Source: Shewanella nanhaiensis
GTDB taxonomy: Bacteria > Pseudomonadota > Gammaproteobacteria > Enterobacterales > Shewanellaceae
Length of the DNA stretch: 64,000 nucleotides
Assembly (NCBI RefSeq): GCF_019457885.1
Contig: NZ_JAHZST010000002.1
Span: 434,001-498,000 of the forward strand
Reading direction: 5' to 3'
Shown: one piece after another, positions 33,475 to 42,240 of the stretch
Layout of the letters: each line of letters begins with the position of its first letter
How positions within the stretch are numbered: the first letter of the stretch is position 1
Program-made: the position numbers and the translations under genes
Notes under the pieces: generated by a model
Seen by the model: the letters and a program-made list of their open reading frames with translations, nothing else
The model's database searches: none
Told to the model about the DNA's origin: nothing

Positions 33475-35505
33475 TTATTTAGCGCTGTAACCAACACCGT
33501 CTAGAATGTTTTGAGCTTGGGTAACATAGGTTAGGGCAGCGTCTAGACGCTTCTGGCTGTAACGGAAGCCATGAACACCCCATGAACCATCTTTCTTAAT
33601 TAGTTCGATAGTCTCTTGCGCTTTCTCAGCTAGCATTAGGACTTCTGTCTTGTTTGCAGTAGACAGCTTAGTCACTTCTAGTAGCTTATCGATGCGAACA
33701 AGTGCTTGTTCAACTTGGCTGTAAACCTCTTTAACAGGGGTTTGCATCTTCATCACTTCGCCGTAGATCTCCATCTGATCGTCGTAATGTAGACCAGCTT
33801 CTAACTCAGACTGGAATGGGCTGTGACAACCTTTGTTATCCACTACATCTTTGTCAGAAATCGCTGTACGAGCACATGACCACATTAGATCTAAGTAATT
33901 GTGACCCTCTTCGTTCTTAGCAACTGTCCAACCTTTAACGCCAGAATCACGTGGCTGACCAGCAGGTGGGTTTAGTGTCTTACGCTCAGGATCGATATCA
34001 ATTTTCCACATGTGTGAACGACGCACCGCATCGAAACCTGCGCTATCTGGGAACTGAATCGCAGCGAAGTTTTCACAACTACCCATGTTAGGCATGTGAC
34101 AGCTTTGACACGTTTGGTTGCTGTGAGTGTCTGTGTTGTCAGCGATAGTTGCTTGCGCTTCGTGACAGTCAACACAGTCTTTCTTCAGCATTGGCTTAGA
34201 GAAACCAGATAGGAAGTCGCCATCAGTCACTTCGTGTGGATCGTGACAAGTTGTACAACGCATGCCTTTCTCGTAGTGAGAAGAAGCAAACATTTGTGAA
34301 CCTTCAGTACCACAAGATGGACAAGCAGACTTCATGTATACACCGAATGCGTACTCCATCTTCTCTTGTGCTTGCTCTGTATCGGCTAGCTCATCGACGA
34401 AGAAGAAACGCTGGTGACAACGTTCACAGTTTGACTGCATGCCGCCAGTACCACCGTCTAAGTGACCACCCGCGCCATGACACTCTTCACAAGCGATACC
34501 TTTAGAAATGGTATGCTCTTGTAGCTTCTTAGCATCGCCAAGGGCATCGAAGAACTCTTGCTGGTTTTGGAAGTCGAACTTGTAGGTATGACACATTTCA
34601 CAGTAAGAGCTACCAGGTTGGAATAGCATCTCTTTTTCATACTTAGCGCCGTATGAAGTCATGCCCCACTGGTGTGAGCCTGTGTCACCAAACTCTTCAA
34701 GCGTGACTGGGAACTCTGGAATTGCTTTATTAATCTTCTTCGCCATCTCTGGCGTTAACCATTCAGCCCAACCGCGTGAGAACTGGTTACCACCAGCGAC
34801 CATTTTACCGGTGCCTTCTGATAGTAGACCGTCACGAACGTGGTAAGTACCGCGCACTAACCATGAATCTAGGAAGCCGTACTTAGTACGTGGGGTACCG
34901 ATAATGGCGTAAACATCGTTTGCACGAACACCGTCTGGAAGCATAGATGCTTCGCTGCCGTATAGTGGTGCGTTTAAGTCGCCGTTTGGTACTTCTTTAT
35001 CGGTAATTTCACTTGGGAAACGTACTACGTTAGCGTGACGCGAACGTTGCCACTTCTCATATTGAGTCGCATGACACTCGGCACACTTTTCAGGACCAAC
35101 GAAGTTGTTTGGGAAATCCAATGTAGACTTAGCACCAAGACGGTACTGAACTGCACTTGGACGACCTACACGCTTACTGTATGCCTGGCTTCCACCAGTA
35201 TCTAAATACTCTTCGCCACGGTCACTAATATGATAATCACCGATTAAGTTACCCTCTTCTTGATATTTGAACATTGGATGGTTTTGAAATAAGAAATCAA
35301 ATAACTCATCTTCTTGAACAATATAATCGTGCAGCGATTTAACACCCGTCGCTTTTTCAGTACCTGCGTAGTTTGCAATTGCATTCTTAGCAGATGCACC
35401 CATTTCTGGAATGCTATTGTATTTATCACCAGCAGCACTAGCGTTACCTATTGCGCCGAAACAAAGCAGCACACTTGCGGCCGCTTTAAGTTTCCAACTT
35501 TTCAT
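33475..35505 (-). CDS. sirA: SirA, octaheme c-type sulfite reductase, cluster 2
   Basis: The 676-residue protein has a signal peptide (cleavage near ASA-AG), seven CXXCH sites (CAECH, CEMCH, CEECH, CERCH, CTTCH, CVDCH, CQSCH) and the SirA/MccA-specific CX15CH site beginning [19 protein letters not shown]. The non-heme cysteines in CPSCG and GSCEN are also kept, so copper binding should be possible. The start is taken at ATG 35505, 5 bases after AGGAG; ATG 35508 and GTG 35511 are too close to it. It is alike to copy 1 along its length, differing most between residues about 105-190. The divergent sirEFG genes should mature it. Confidence 0.95.
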   Translation of the reverse strand: MKSWKLKAAASVLLCFGAIGNASAAGDKYNSIPEMGASAKNAIANYAGTEKATGVKSLHDYIVQEDELFDFLFQNHPMFKYQEEGNLIGDYHISDRGEEYLDTGGSQAYSKRVGRPSAVQYRLGAKSTLDFPNNFVGPEKCAECHATQYEKWQRSRHANVVRFPSEITDKEVPNGDLNAPLYGSEASMLPDGVRANDVYAIIGTPRTKYGFLDSWLVRGTYHVRDGLLSEGTGKMVAGGNQFSRGWAEWLTPEMAKKINKAIPEFPVTLEEFGDTGSHQWGMTSYGAKYEKEMLFQPGSSYCEMCHTYKFDFQNQQEFFDALGDAKKLQEHTISKGIACEECHGAGGHLDGGTGGMQSNCERCHQRFFFVDELADTEQAQEKMEYAFGVYMKSACPSCGTEGSQMFASSHYEKGMRCTTCHDPHEVTDGDFLSGFSKPMLKKDCVDCHEAQATIADNTDTHSNQTCQSCHMPNMGSCENFAAIQFPDSAGFDAVRRSHMWKIDIDPERKTLNPPAGQPRDSGVKGWTVAKNEEGHNYLDLMWSCARTAISDKDVVDNKGCHSPFQSELEAGLHYDDQMEIYGEVMKMQTPVKEVYSQVEQALVRIDKLLEVTKLSTANKTEVLMLAEKAQETIELIKKDGSWGVHGFRYSQKRLDAALTYVTQAQNILDGVGYSAK

Positions 35506-36064
35506 CATCACTCCTAGTTATAACCTAGTTATAGTATTTTTTTCATCATTCAACTAAGGCACTCTCTTGTTTAGCTGAACAACTTAACAATTGAGTTGCG
35601 GCTATTTTCCACATCTTTTTTTGCGAAAAACATGCGTCACAGCAAGAAATGAGACCTAGAAAAACACAGAGAGTAAAAAATTACTAAAAACAGATTTAAT
35701 ACAACAAGATACAACGAGTTTTAAGCCATGTTTTTCACTTGTGACTCGGTTTTTTGATATCTAAAAGGTTATAAAAAAGAGCCATTAACATCTGAAAAGA
35801 TATCAGGAGGATGGGGAAGTTTGATAAAGGATAGAGAGGTCACAAAACACTTTACTAATATAACCTACCCTAGGCCACATCAAGAGTAATGCAACGTACC
35901 TTGGCTAAAGTTAAATAGATTCAGTAAGACCAAACATTATCAATCAATAATATTCAACAGCTATTATTAAAATAAAGCCTTGCTTATATAAAATAATAGC
36001 CACCAAATTAATACAGAATAATATTTGTACAAGTACTTTTATAAAGCATAGAGATTTTAATAAA
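35506..36064. promoter_or_regulatory. Divergent sirA 2 / sirE promoter region
   Basis: This 559-base AT-rich stretch must contain the promoters of both transcripts. CTATTTTCCA (35602-35611) is shared with the upstream region of sirA 1. TGATATCT (35755-35762) and AGATATCA (35798-35805) form an inverted repeat that might be an operator. TGCGTCACA at 35634 has a perfect CRP half-site only. A start-proximal AT-rich -10-like word lies before sirE near 35988-36000. No gene was seen. Confidence 0.5.
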
Positions 36065-38041
36065 ATGATCCCAGAACTAGGACTTGTTTTCCTCATTATT
36101 AGTACAGTGTCTGCTTTACTACTGTCATTTATTCCTCTCTATGCCGCTTATACTAAAAATGCTTATCTATTTAGCTATGTAAAAACGCTGACCGCATTAA
36201 TGACTATCGCCATTTGTGCCTCTATTTTGTGTCTATTAGCGTCCTTCCTAATGGATGACTTTTCGGTGGCTTATGTTGCCAACCACTCAAATACTCAGTT
36301 AGCCACCCTCTATAAGGTCGCCGCAGTGTGGGGAAGCCATGAAGGTTCGATGCTATTTTGGATGGTATCAATCGCAATTTGGGGCTGCATCATAGTATTC
36401 TCCCCCCGCTACCAAGACAGGCTTTTTATTGGCCGTATGATCGCCATTTTGGCGTTTGTTATAGCCGGCTTTAACCTGTTTATGCTGTTCACCTCTAATC
36501 CATTTGCTCGCTTACTGCCAAACTTCCCGATAGAGGGCCGTGACCTCAACCCAATTTTGCAAGACATTGGTCTTATCTTTCATCCACCTATGTTGTTTTT
36601 AGGTTATGTCGGTTTAACCGTGACCTTTGCTGCCGCTATTGCTGCACTGATTGGCGGTAAATTTACTCAGCAACATGCCAGCTACCTTCGCCCTTGGGTG
36701 TTAATGGCATGGGTATTTCTAACTGGGGGTAATGCATTTGGTTCCTGGTGGGCCTATAACGAACTTGGTTGGGGCGGTTGGTGGTTCTGGGATCCTGTTG
36801 AAAACGCTTCATTCATTCCTTGGTTGGTTGCAACGGCGCTGCTTCACAGCGTGGTGTTAAGCCAGCAACGAAGTAGTTTTAGGGTCACAACATTACTCTT
36901 GTGCCTGCTCGCTTTCTCATTAAGCTTGCTGGGTACCTTTTTAGTGCGATCTGGCATTGTGCAATCAGTACACGCTTTTGCGTCAGACCCAACTCGCGGC
37001 ATGTCGATTTTATTTCTGCTTGGGGTATTTGTATGCGGCGCGTTAACCCTGTTTGCTTTAAAAGCAAACCTGATCAAATCTAAATCTGATTTTGCGCTGA
37101 TCTCACGTGATAGCTTGATGTTACTCGGTAATATCATCTTATTAGTTGCCGCCATCTCTGTGCTGCTGGGTACCTTCTACCCACTGTTATTTGAGCTACT
37201 CAATCTTGGTACCTTGTCTGTAGGCGCTCCTTATTTTAATAGCATCTTTGTGCCACTCACCTTTATCGCCGTTTTGCTCATGGGCGCAGCGCCACTGATT
37301 AAATGGCAGCAAGAATCACTTAATCGCCTATACCCACTTGCAACCCTATTCACACTCGCAGCGATTATTGGTGTATTGGTAGCAATGCAAACCCGTGGTG
37401 GCTTTAATCCTTGGGTATGGCTTGGCGCAACTGCCGCGAGCTGGGTGTTCTTCACCTTAGGCTACTTGATATTTAGTTTACGCTCACAAGGCGCTGTATG
37501 TATCACTAAAAAAGCGGCCATGTTGATTGCACATTTTGGCGTGGCTATCACCATTATTGGCGCCACAGCTGTGTCTAACTTTGAAACTCAGGAGCTGCTG
37601 AGAATGGGCCCAGGACAAGGCAAGGTTGTCGCTGACTACACCTTTGTTTATGAAGATACCGTCGATGTCGACACTAAGAGCTACACCGCCATTCAGGCCA
37701 ATATCCGCGTGACTGATGTTGATGATAACTTAGTGGGTTATATCACCCCGCAAAGGCAAACCTTTAAGACTAATGCGATGGAGATCTCTAAAGCTGGCAT
37801 TATGCGCAACTTAGTGCGCGACCTGTATGTATCGAGCGGCCAGCAACTTAGCGACACCGAATACCTAGTGCGCATTAGCCATAAACCTTTGGCATGCTGG
37901 ATCTGGATTGGCGGCCTAATGATGATGCTAGGCGGCACTATTGCTGCATTTTCAGCCCTCTACAGCCTCAAGCGTCAGAGGGCCACTGTGAAATCAAGCT
38001 CCTCACAGGCAATGCCTAAGTTTACCGAGGAGTTAGCATGA
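36065..38041 (+). CDS. sirE: SirE, CcmF/NrfE-type cytochrome c heme lyase
   Basis: The 658-residue protein has about 14-15 membrane helices. The tryptophan-rich heme-handling (WWD) segment WGGWWFWDPVENAS lies at about residues 235-250, and GSHEGSMLFWM and HPPMLFLGYVG are further CcmF signatures. CcmF-type lyases ligate heme to exported apocytochromes. SirEFG is the dedicated set for SirA, needed because of its CX15CH site. It overlaps sirF by 4 bases. Only one such set is present for two SirA genes. Confidence 0.92.
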   Translation: MIPELGLVFLIISTVSALLLSFIPLYAAYTKNAYLFSYVKTLTALMTIAICASILCLLASFLMDDFSVAYVANHSNTQLATLYKVAAVWGSHEGSMLFWMVSIAIWGCIIVFSPRYQDRLFIGRMIAILAFVIAGFNLFMLFTSNPFARLLPNFPIEGRDLNPILQDIGLIFHPPMLFLGYVGLTVTFAAAIAALIGGKFTQQHASYLRPWVLMAWVFLTGGNAFGSWWAYNELGWGGWWFWDPVENASFIPWLVATALLHSVVLSQQRSSFRVTTLLLCLLAFSLSLLGTFLVRSGIVQSVHAFASDPTRGMSILFLLGVFVCGALTLFALKANLIKSKSDFALISRDSLMLLGNIILLVAAISVLLGTFYPLLFELLNLGTLSVGAPYFNSIFVPLTFIAVLLMGAAPLIKWQQESLNRLYPLATLFTLAAIIGVLVAMQTRGGFNPWVWLGATAASWVFFTLGYLIFSLRSQGAVCITKKAAMLIAHFGVAITIIGATAVSNFETQELLRMGPGQGKVVADYTFVYEDTVDVDTKSYTAIQANIRVTDVDDNLVGYITPQRQTFKTNAMEISKAGIMRNLVRDLYVSSGQQLSDTEYLVRISHKPLACWIWIGGLMMMLGGTIAAFSALYSLKRQRATVKSSSSQAMPKFTEELA

Positions 38042-38496
38042 TCATAGCCAGTCTAAATATGAGCAGGCTAAGCACTTTTTTAGCGATCATTTTGCTCTGT
38101 AGCAGCTCTTTATCGGCAGATGCAGTGGTCAATTCGGTGGAGAAAATCCACTACACCCAAGATCAGATCCGCGACCTAGGCTTTGAAATCGCTCATGAGC
38201 TTCGCTGTCCCATGTCAGTAAATCAAAACCTATTTGATTCAGGCGCTCCAATTGCCAGCGAGCTTAAGGGGCAGATTTTTCTGATGCTGGAACAAGGCGA
38301 GTCTAAGCAGGCCATCATCGACTTTCTGGTACAGCGTTACGGCGAAAAAATCAGATATCAACCTAGCTTATCCATGGCAACAGCTGCGCTCTGGTTTGGC
38401 CCCATTCTTTTGCTTTTCGGCATTATCGGTTTTGCAGCCTTATTGATCCGAGAGCAACGTAAACATCAAGACACTAATGGTAATACCTATGAATAA
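38038..38496 (+). CDS. sirF: SirF, CcmH/NrfF-like heme lyase subunit with one motif cysteine
   Basis: The 152-residue protein has a signal peptide (ILLCSSSLSADA), the CcmH N-terminal domain with AHELRCPMSVNQNLFDSGAP near residue 52, and a C-terminal membrane anchor (ALWFGPILLLFGIIGFAALLI). Typical CcmH/NrfF have LRCPxCQNQ, a redox CXXC; here codons read TGT CCC ATG TCA, so the second cysteine is Ser. ATG overlaps the sirE end (ATGA-type). It should hold apo-SirA for SirE, perhaps by a different thiol mechanism. Confidence 0.88.
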   Translation: MIIASLNMSRLSTFLAIILLCSSSLSADAVVNSVEKIHYTQDQIRDLGFEIAHELRCPMSVNQNLFDSGAPIASELKGQIFLMLEQGESKQAIIDFLVQRYGEKIRYQPSLSMATAALWFGPILLLFGIIGFAALLIREQRKHQDTNGNTYE

Positions 38497-39073
38497 AACA
38501 CATCTACTAAGCTGGCTATTTGTTGTCTCATCTCTGGTGATGCCAGCCCAAGCTCAAGTCGCCTCCAACAAGGTTTACAACACAGGCAAAGCCATTGAGA
38601 AGCCACTGATAATGTCTCGATTTATTGAGATGAGCTCAGCAAGAGAGGTCCCAGATGTGAACTTCAAGGACACACAAGGGGGCTCGATACAGCTAAAGGA
38701 GTTCAAAGGTAAGTTGGTGATGGTTAACCTGTGGGCCACTTGGTGTGCTCCCTGTATTAAAGAGATCCCACAGATGGAGAACATCCGACAAGTAAACAAA
38801 GACAACAAGCTCGTCGTGGTGCCTATCTCTATCGATGAAGAGAGCGACAAGGTACAGGCTTTCTTAGAGCGGCATAACTTTGGGCACTACAAGACGTGGT
38901 TAGATCCAAATAAGGACATTGACCGTGTTATGCCTGCAGATGTCGTTCCTGCGACCTATTTCTTTGACGGCTCAGGAAATTTAATCGGCTTCCTGCGGGG
39001 ATATCTAGACTGGGGAGATAAAGAGGTGCAGCCCTATCTGGAAAAACTTATCGCAAAATATGCCCATAGATAA
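38489..39073 (+). CDS. sirG: SirG, CcmG/DsbE-like thioredoxin
   Basis: From ATG 38489 (8-base overlap with sirF; ATG 38477 is possible) the protein has 194 residues. A signal or anchor segment (LLSWLFVVSSLVMPAQAQ) precedes a TlpA/DsbE-type thioredoxin domain with the active site WATWCAPCIKEIP near residue 85 and a cis-proline VVPATYF. It should reduce heme-site cysteines of SirA. Because its partner SirF has one motif cysteine, SirG may act on the substrate directly. A strong terminator follows about 100 bases later. Confidence 0.85.
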   Translation: MNKTHLLSWLFVVSSLVMPAQAQVASNKVYNTGKAIEKPLIMSRFIEMSSAREVPDVNFKDTQGGSIQLKEFKGKLVMVNLWATWCAPCIKEIPQMENIRQVNKDNKLVVVPISIDEESDKVQAFLERHNFGHYKTWLDPNKDIDRVMPADVVPATYFFDGSGNLIGFLRGYLDWGDKEVQPYLEKLIAKYAHR

Positions 39074-39169
39074 CCACAAGCACCAATACGTGACACCCTG
39101 CTGGATGTCACGAATTTATAGCAACAATCATTGTTGTAGATAGAGCGTTATGCACCTTTTAAATTGCTC

Positions 39170-39208
39170 CCGTCCGGCGCGTTCCCCCTTTTGTCGGACG
39201 GTTTTTTT
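39170..39208 (+). terminator. Intrinsic terminator after sirEFG
   Basis: CCGTCCG (39170-39176) pairs with CGGACGG (39195-39201) and is followed by seven T (39202-39208). It ends the sirEFG transcript on the plus strand and overlaps the stop of the convergent HTH gene. Confidence 0.85.
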
Positions 39209-39416
39209 ACTCTGCTTCACGATACTCCAAAATATCTCCCGGCTGACACTTAAGGTAACCGCAAATGCTCGCCAGCGTTTCAAAACGTACCCCCTTCACC
39301 TTGCCCCGCTTTAACAAAGAGAGGTTTGCCTCTGTAATCCCTATCGCTTTAGCCAGCTCCTTAGAACTCACCTTACGCACGGCCATCATGACATCTAAAT
39401 TAACGATTATTTCCAT
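39207..39416 (-). CDS. Small Cro/CI-type HTH regulator
   Basis: The 69-residue protein is a single XRE/YozG-like helix-turn-helix (SSKELAKAIGITEANLSLLKRGKVKGVRFETL, in two helices) ending with CQPGDILEY, a typical close of this small family. It lies 8 bases after the DUF2975 gene. Such pairs are frequent in bacteria, and the regulator is thought to control its membrane partner. Confidence 0.88.
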   Translation of the reverse strand: MEIIVNLDVMMAVRKVSSKELAKAIGITEANLSLLKRGKVKGVRFETLASICGYLKCQPGDILEYREAE

Positions 39417-39424
39417 AACATCAC

Positions 39425-39940
39425 CTAGATAAACTCTCTGTTTTCTTCTTCAATCTCTTTCGCCGCTTTGAGTAGATAGGCAATTACTAACATCAATAGG
39501 ATCGTAGTGATGTCACCAAAGTCGATTGGAAGCTCAATGCTGGTGTGCTCAAAAATGGATCTATGGTAATAACCTGTCACCAATATCTGAGCGATATCGA
39601 GCACAAGATCAAACACTTTTAGCCAGATCAACCAGAGATAACAGGTCATAGATTCACGACCAAAAAACTGACCCTGCTGATAATAACCAAGCAACTTCTG
39701 TAGCCAATACACGCCAATAAATAGGGTGATAAACAGTGGTGTTTGAATCGCTAACAATACGCCTCTGCTCGCTCTTTCATCATGCCAGAGCTCAAGAAAA
39801 AGATGGCTGGTTGAGAAACGAAGCTCGCCCTCCACTAAGTAGCTATAACCTAAGTAGATCACCACCATGGCAGTGGCAATTAAGACCAGCACTCTAAACA
39901 AGCCACTTATCTTCATCAATTTTTGCATATTCGGGTTCAT
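39425..39940 (-). CDS. DUF2975 membrane protein
   Basis: The 171-residue protein has four membrane segments (VLVLIATAMVVIYLGYSYL; LAIQTPLFITLFIGVYW; a weaker third near CYLWLIWLKVFDLVLDI; ITTILLMLVIAYLL) and the family's GQFFGRES motif between the second and third. DUF2975 proteins are typically encoded with a small HTH gene, as here. No function is established. Confidence 0.82.
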   Translation of the reverse strand: MNPNMQKLMKISGLFRVLVLIATAMVVIYLGYSYLVEGELRFSTSHLFLELWHDERASRGVLLAIQTPLFITLFIGVYWLQKLLGYYQQGQFFGRESMTCYLWLIWLKVFDLVLDIAQILVTGYYHRSIFEHTSIELPIDFGDITTILLMLVIAYLLKAAKEIEEENREFI

Positions 39941-40131
39941 CGTTTTCCATTCCTGACCTTTAACAGTTCTCGATTATATCAGACAGAAACATTTAGTCGT
40001 AATTTAATATTTAATTATCGTTTTACAATAATTATTTTATGTAATAGGCTAATAAACAACTTCAACCTCAGTCCCGTTTATCTAAACAAGATTAGGTTTA
40101 CGCTATCAGTTGCAACTCAAAGGATGTAAGC

Positions 40132-42180
40132 ATGCTAACGAAAAAGATATTACCGACCCTGCTATGGACAGCGATTGCAGGCAGTTTAGTACTCACAGGT
40201 TGCTCTCAGACCCAAGCACCCACAACACTTGCCAAACAGGTTCAGCAGGCTGAGTTGATCCCACTAGAGTCCTTCTTTAATGAGCAAGATATCAGCAAGC
40301 TGTCTGCTTCAAGAGATGGCAAGTGGTTAGCTTTTTTTAAAGAGTATCAGGGTGCTAGCAATATCTACCTCATGCCAGCAGGGGGTGATCTCAGTGAAGC
40401 GTTTGCCATCACAACGTCAAAAGATCCCATTAATAGTTTTCGCTGGTCAACCGAGGCTAATGAGATCTTCTTCCTCAGAGATACGGCAGGTAATGAAAAT
40501 ACTCAGGTATACAGGCTCACCCTCGATACCACTCAAGCTAAACCTGTCCCAAGCGTGACAGCACTGACCCACAATAGTGAAGTTGTCTACAACATACTCA
40601 AACAGCCTAAAGAGAATCCTAATACTCTGGTGTTAATGTCTAATCAGGATAATCCACAGCAACGAGATATCTATCGTCTTGAGCTCGATTCCGGCAAGAT
40701 CACCAATATCTTTGCTAACACCTACGGCTTTTCGCAAGTTGAGGTGAATAAGCAGGGGCAACCTATGTTGGGAACCAGCAGTAACCCCGACAATACTAGC
40801 GATCTTTATGCCAATATTGATGGGAAATGGACCAGTCTAATTAAGACCCAGTTCGGTGAAAGCATCAATATCTTAAGTTTTGATGAGGGAAATAAGCAGG
40901 CCTATATCAGTGCTGATATCGATGGCCGAGACAAGCAGGAGCTGCTGCGCCTGAATATGACAAGTGGCAAACTGACCACTTTACATAAAGATCCTAACAA
41001 TGAATCTGATGTCTATGAGGTAATTTTTAATGATAAAGGTGAGCCGTTAGCTGTCTCCTATTACGGTGGACGCCTGCGTACTTACCCACTGGACAACACC
41101 TTCGCTCAGCGGTGGCAACAGATTAATGATCAGTTTAAACAAGATGTCGAGATCACCATCACCGACAGAAACGAGAAAACCGGTCTATGGCAACTCCATG
41201 TTGCCAGCGATGTGGATATGGGCAGTGACTACCGATACACAGTAGAAACTGGTGAGGTCAGCTTACTGTTAAAGCAGGAGCCTATTATCAAACCTGAGCT
41301 ATTATCAAAGCGTCAATCTATCTCCTATCAAGCGAGAGATGGCGTCACGATTCAAGCTTATCTCACATTACCTAAAGGACAAACTGGCGATCTCCCCACC
41401 ATTATTCTGCCCCACGGTGGCCCTTGGGCTAGAGACTACTGGACCTTAAGCTCTGGTTATTTCAACCCCATTGCCCAACTACTGGCAAATCGCGGCTATG
41501 CCGTTCTGCAACCAAACTTCCGTGCATCTACAGGCTTTGGTAAGCGTTTCCTCAACTTAGGTAACAAAAACTGGGGAACTGGTAGCATGCAGAACGATCT
41601 CACCGACGGGGCTCACTACCTAATCGAACAGGGGATCGCCGATAAACAGCGTCTTGGGATCATGGGAGCCTCTTATGGAGGTTATGCAGCGCTGGCTGGT
41701 GCGACATTTACACCAGATCTATACCAAGCGGTGATCTCCTATGTCGGCCCCTCAAGCTTAATTACCCTACTTGAGTCATTCCCGCCTCACTTTCGCCCCT
41801 ATTTAGGCCAGTTCTACAGTGCGGTAGGCGATCCAGAGATAACGGCTGACAGAGTCGATATGCGGGCACGATCTCCCATTAACTTCGTCGATAATATCAA
41901 GGCACCGCTGATGTTAGTTCAGGGCGCTAACGACCCAAGAGTCACACAACTTGAGTCCGACAATATCGCCAGAGTCATGAGCAAGCAGCAGCTACCCGTC
42001 GAATATATTCTGGCGAAAGATGAGGGCCATGGATTTCGTAAACGCGATAACAAACTCGCCTATATTCTGGCCATGGAGCAGTTTTTTGCCAAACACTTGG
42101 GAGGACGAGTCGATAATCGAGTCACGCCAGCACTTGCCACACATTTAGATACACTCAAGGTTGATGTGAGCCGCTTGTAA
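40132..42180 (+). CDS. S9 family serine peptidase, lipoprotein
   Basis: The 682-residue protein has a lipoprotein signal (VLTGC, Cys at about 24), an N-terminal beta-propeller (residues about 40-400) and a prolyl-oligopeptidase-type hydrolase domain. The catalytic serine lies in GASYGGYAA (about 515), Asp in ANDPRV and His in DEGHGF. It should be a lipid-anchored peptidase acting on short peptides in the envelope. The next gene, convergent, is a peptide transporter, which fits peptide scavenging. Confidence 0.9.
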   Translation: MLTKKILPTLLWTAIAGSLVLTGCSQTQAPTTLAKQVQQAELIPLESFFNEQDISKLSASRDGKWLAFFKEYQGASNIYLMPAGGDLSEAFAITTSKDPINSFRWSTEANEIFFLRDTAGNENTQVYRLTLDTTQAKPVPSVTALTHNSEVVYNILKQPKENPNTLVLMSNQDNPQQRDIYRLELDSGKITNIFANTYGFSQVEVNKQGQPMLGTSSNPDNTSDLYANIDGKWTSLIKTQFGESINILSFDEGNKQAYISADIDGRDKQELLRLNMTSGKLTTLHKDPNNESDVYEVIFNDKGEPLAVSYYGGRLRTYPLDNTFAQRWQQINDQFKQDVEITITDRNEKTGLWQLHVASDVDMGSDYRYTVETGEVSLLLKQEPIIKPELLSKRQSISYQARDGVTIQAYLTLPKGQTGDLPTIILPHGGPWARDYWTLSSGYFNPIAQLLANRGYAVLQPNFRASTGFGKRFLNLGNKNWGTGSMQNDLTDGAHYLIEQGIADKQRLGIMGASYGGYAALAGATFTPDLYQAVISYVGPSSLITLLESFPPHFRPYLGQFYSAVGDPEITADRVDMRARSPINFVDNIKAPLMLVQGANDPRVTQLESDNIARVMSKQQLPVEYILAKDEGHGFRKRDNKLAYILAMEQFFAKHLGGRVDNRVTPALATHLDTLKVDVSRL

Positions 42181-42208
42181 TTCCAATCGATATAAATATC
42201 ACTTCCTC

Positions 42209-42238
42209 AGGCCTAGGTTTTAATTCCTAGGCCTTTTC
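42209..42238. terminator. Terminator between convergent peptidase and POT transporter
   Basis: AGGCCTAGG (42209-42217) pairs with CCTAGGCCT (42226-42234), with TTTT on the plus side and AAAA in the loop region. It can serve the peptidase and perhaps the convergent transporter gene. Confidence 0.75.
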
Positions 42239-42240
42239 CT

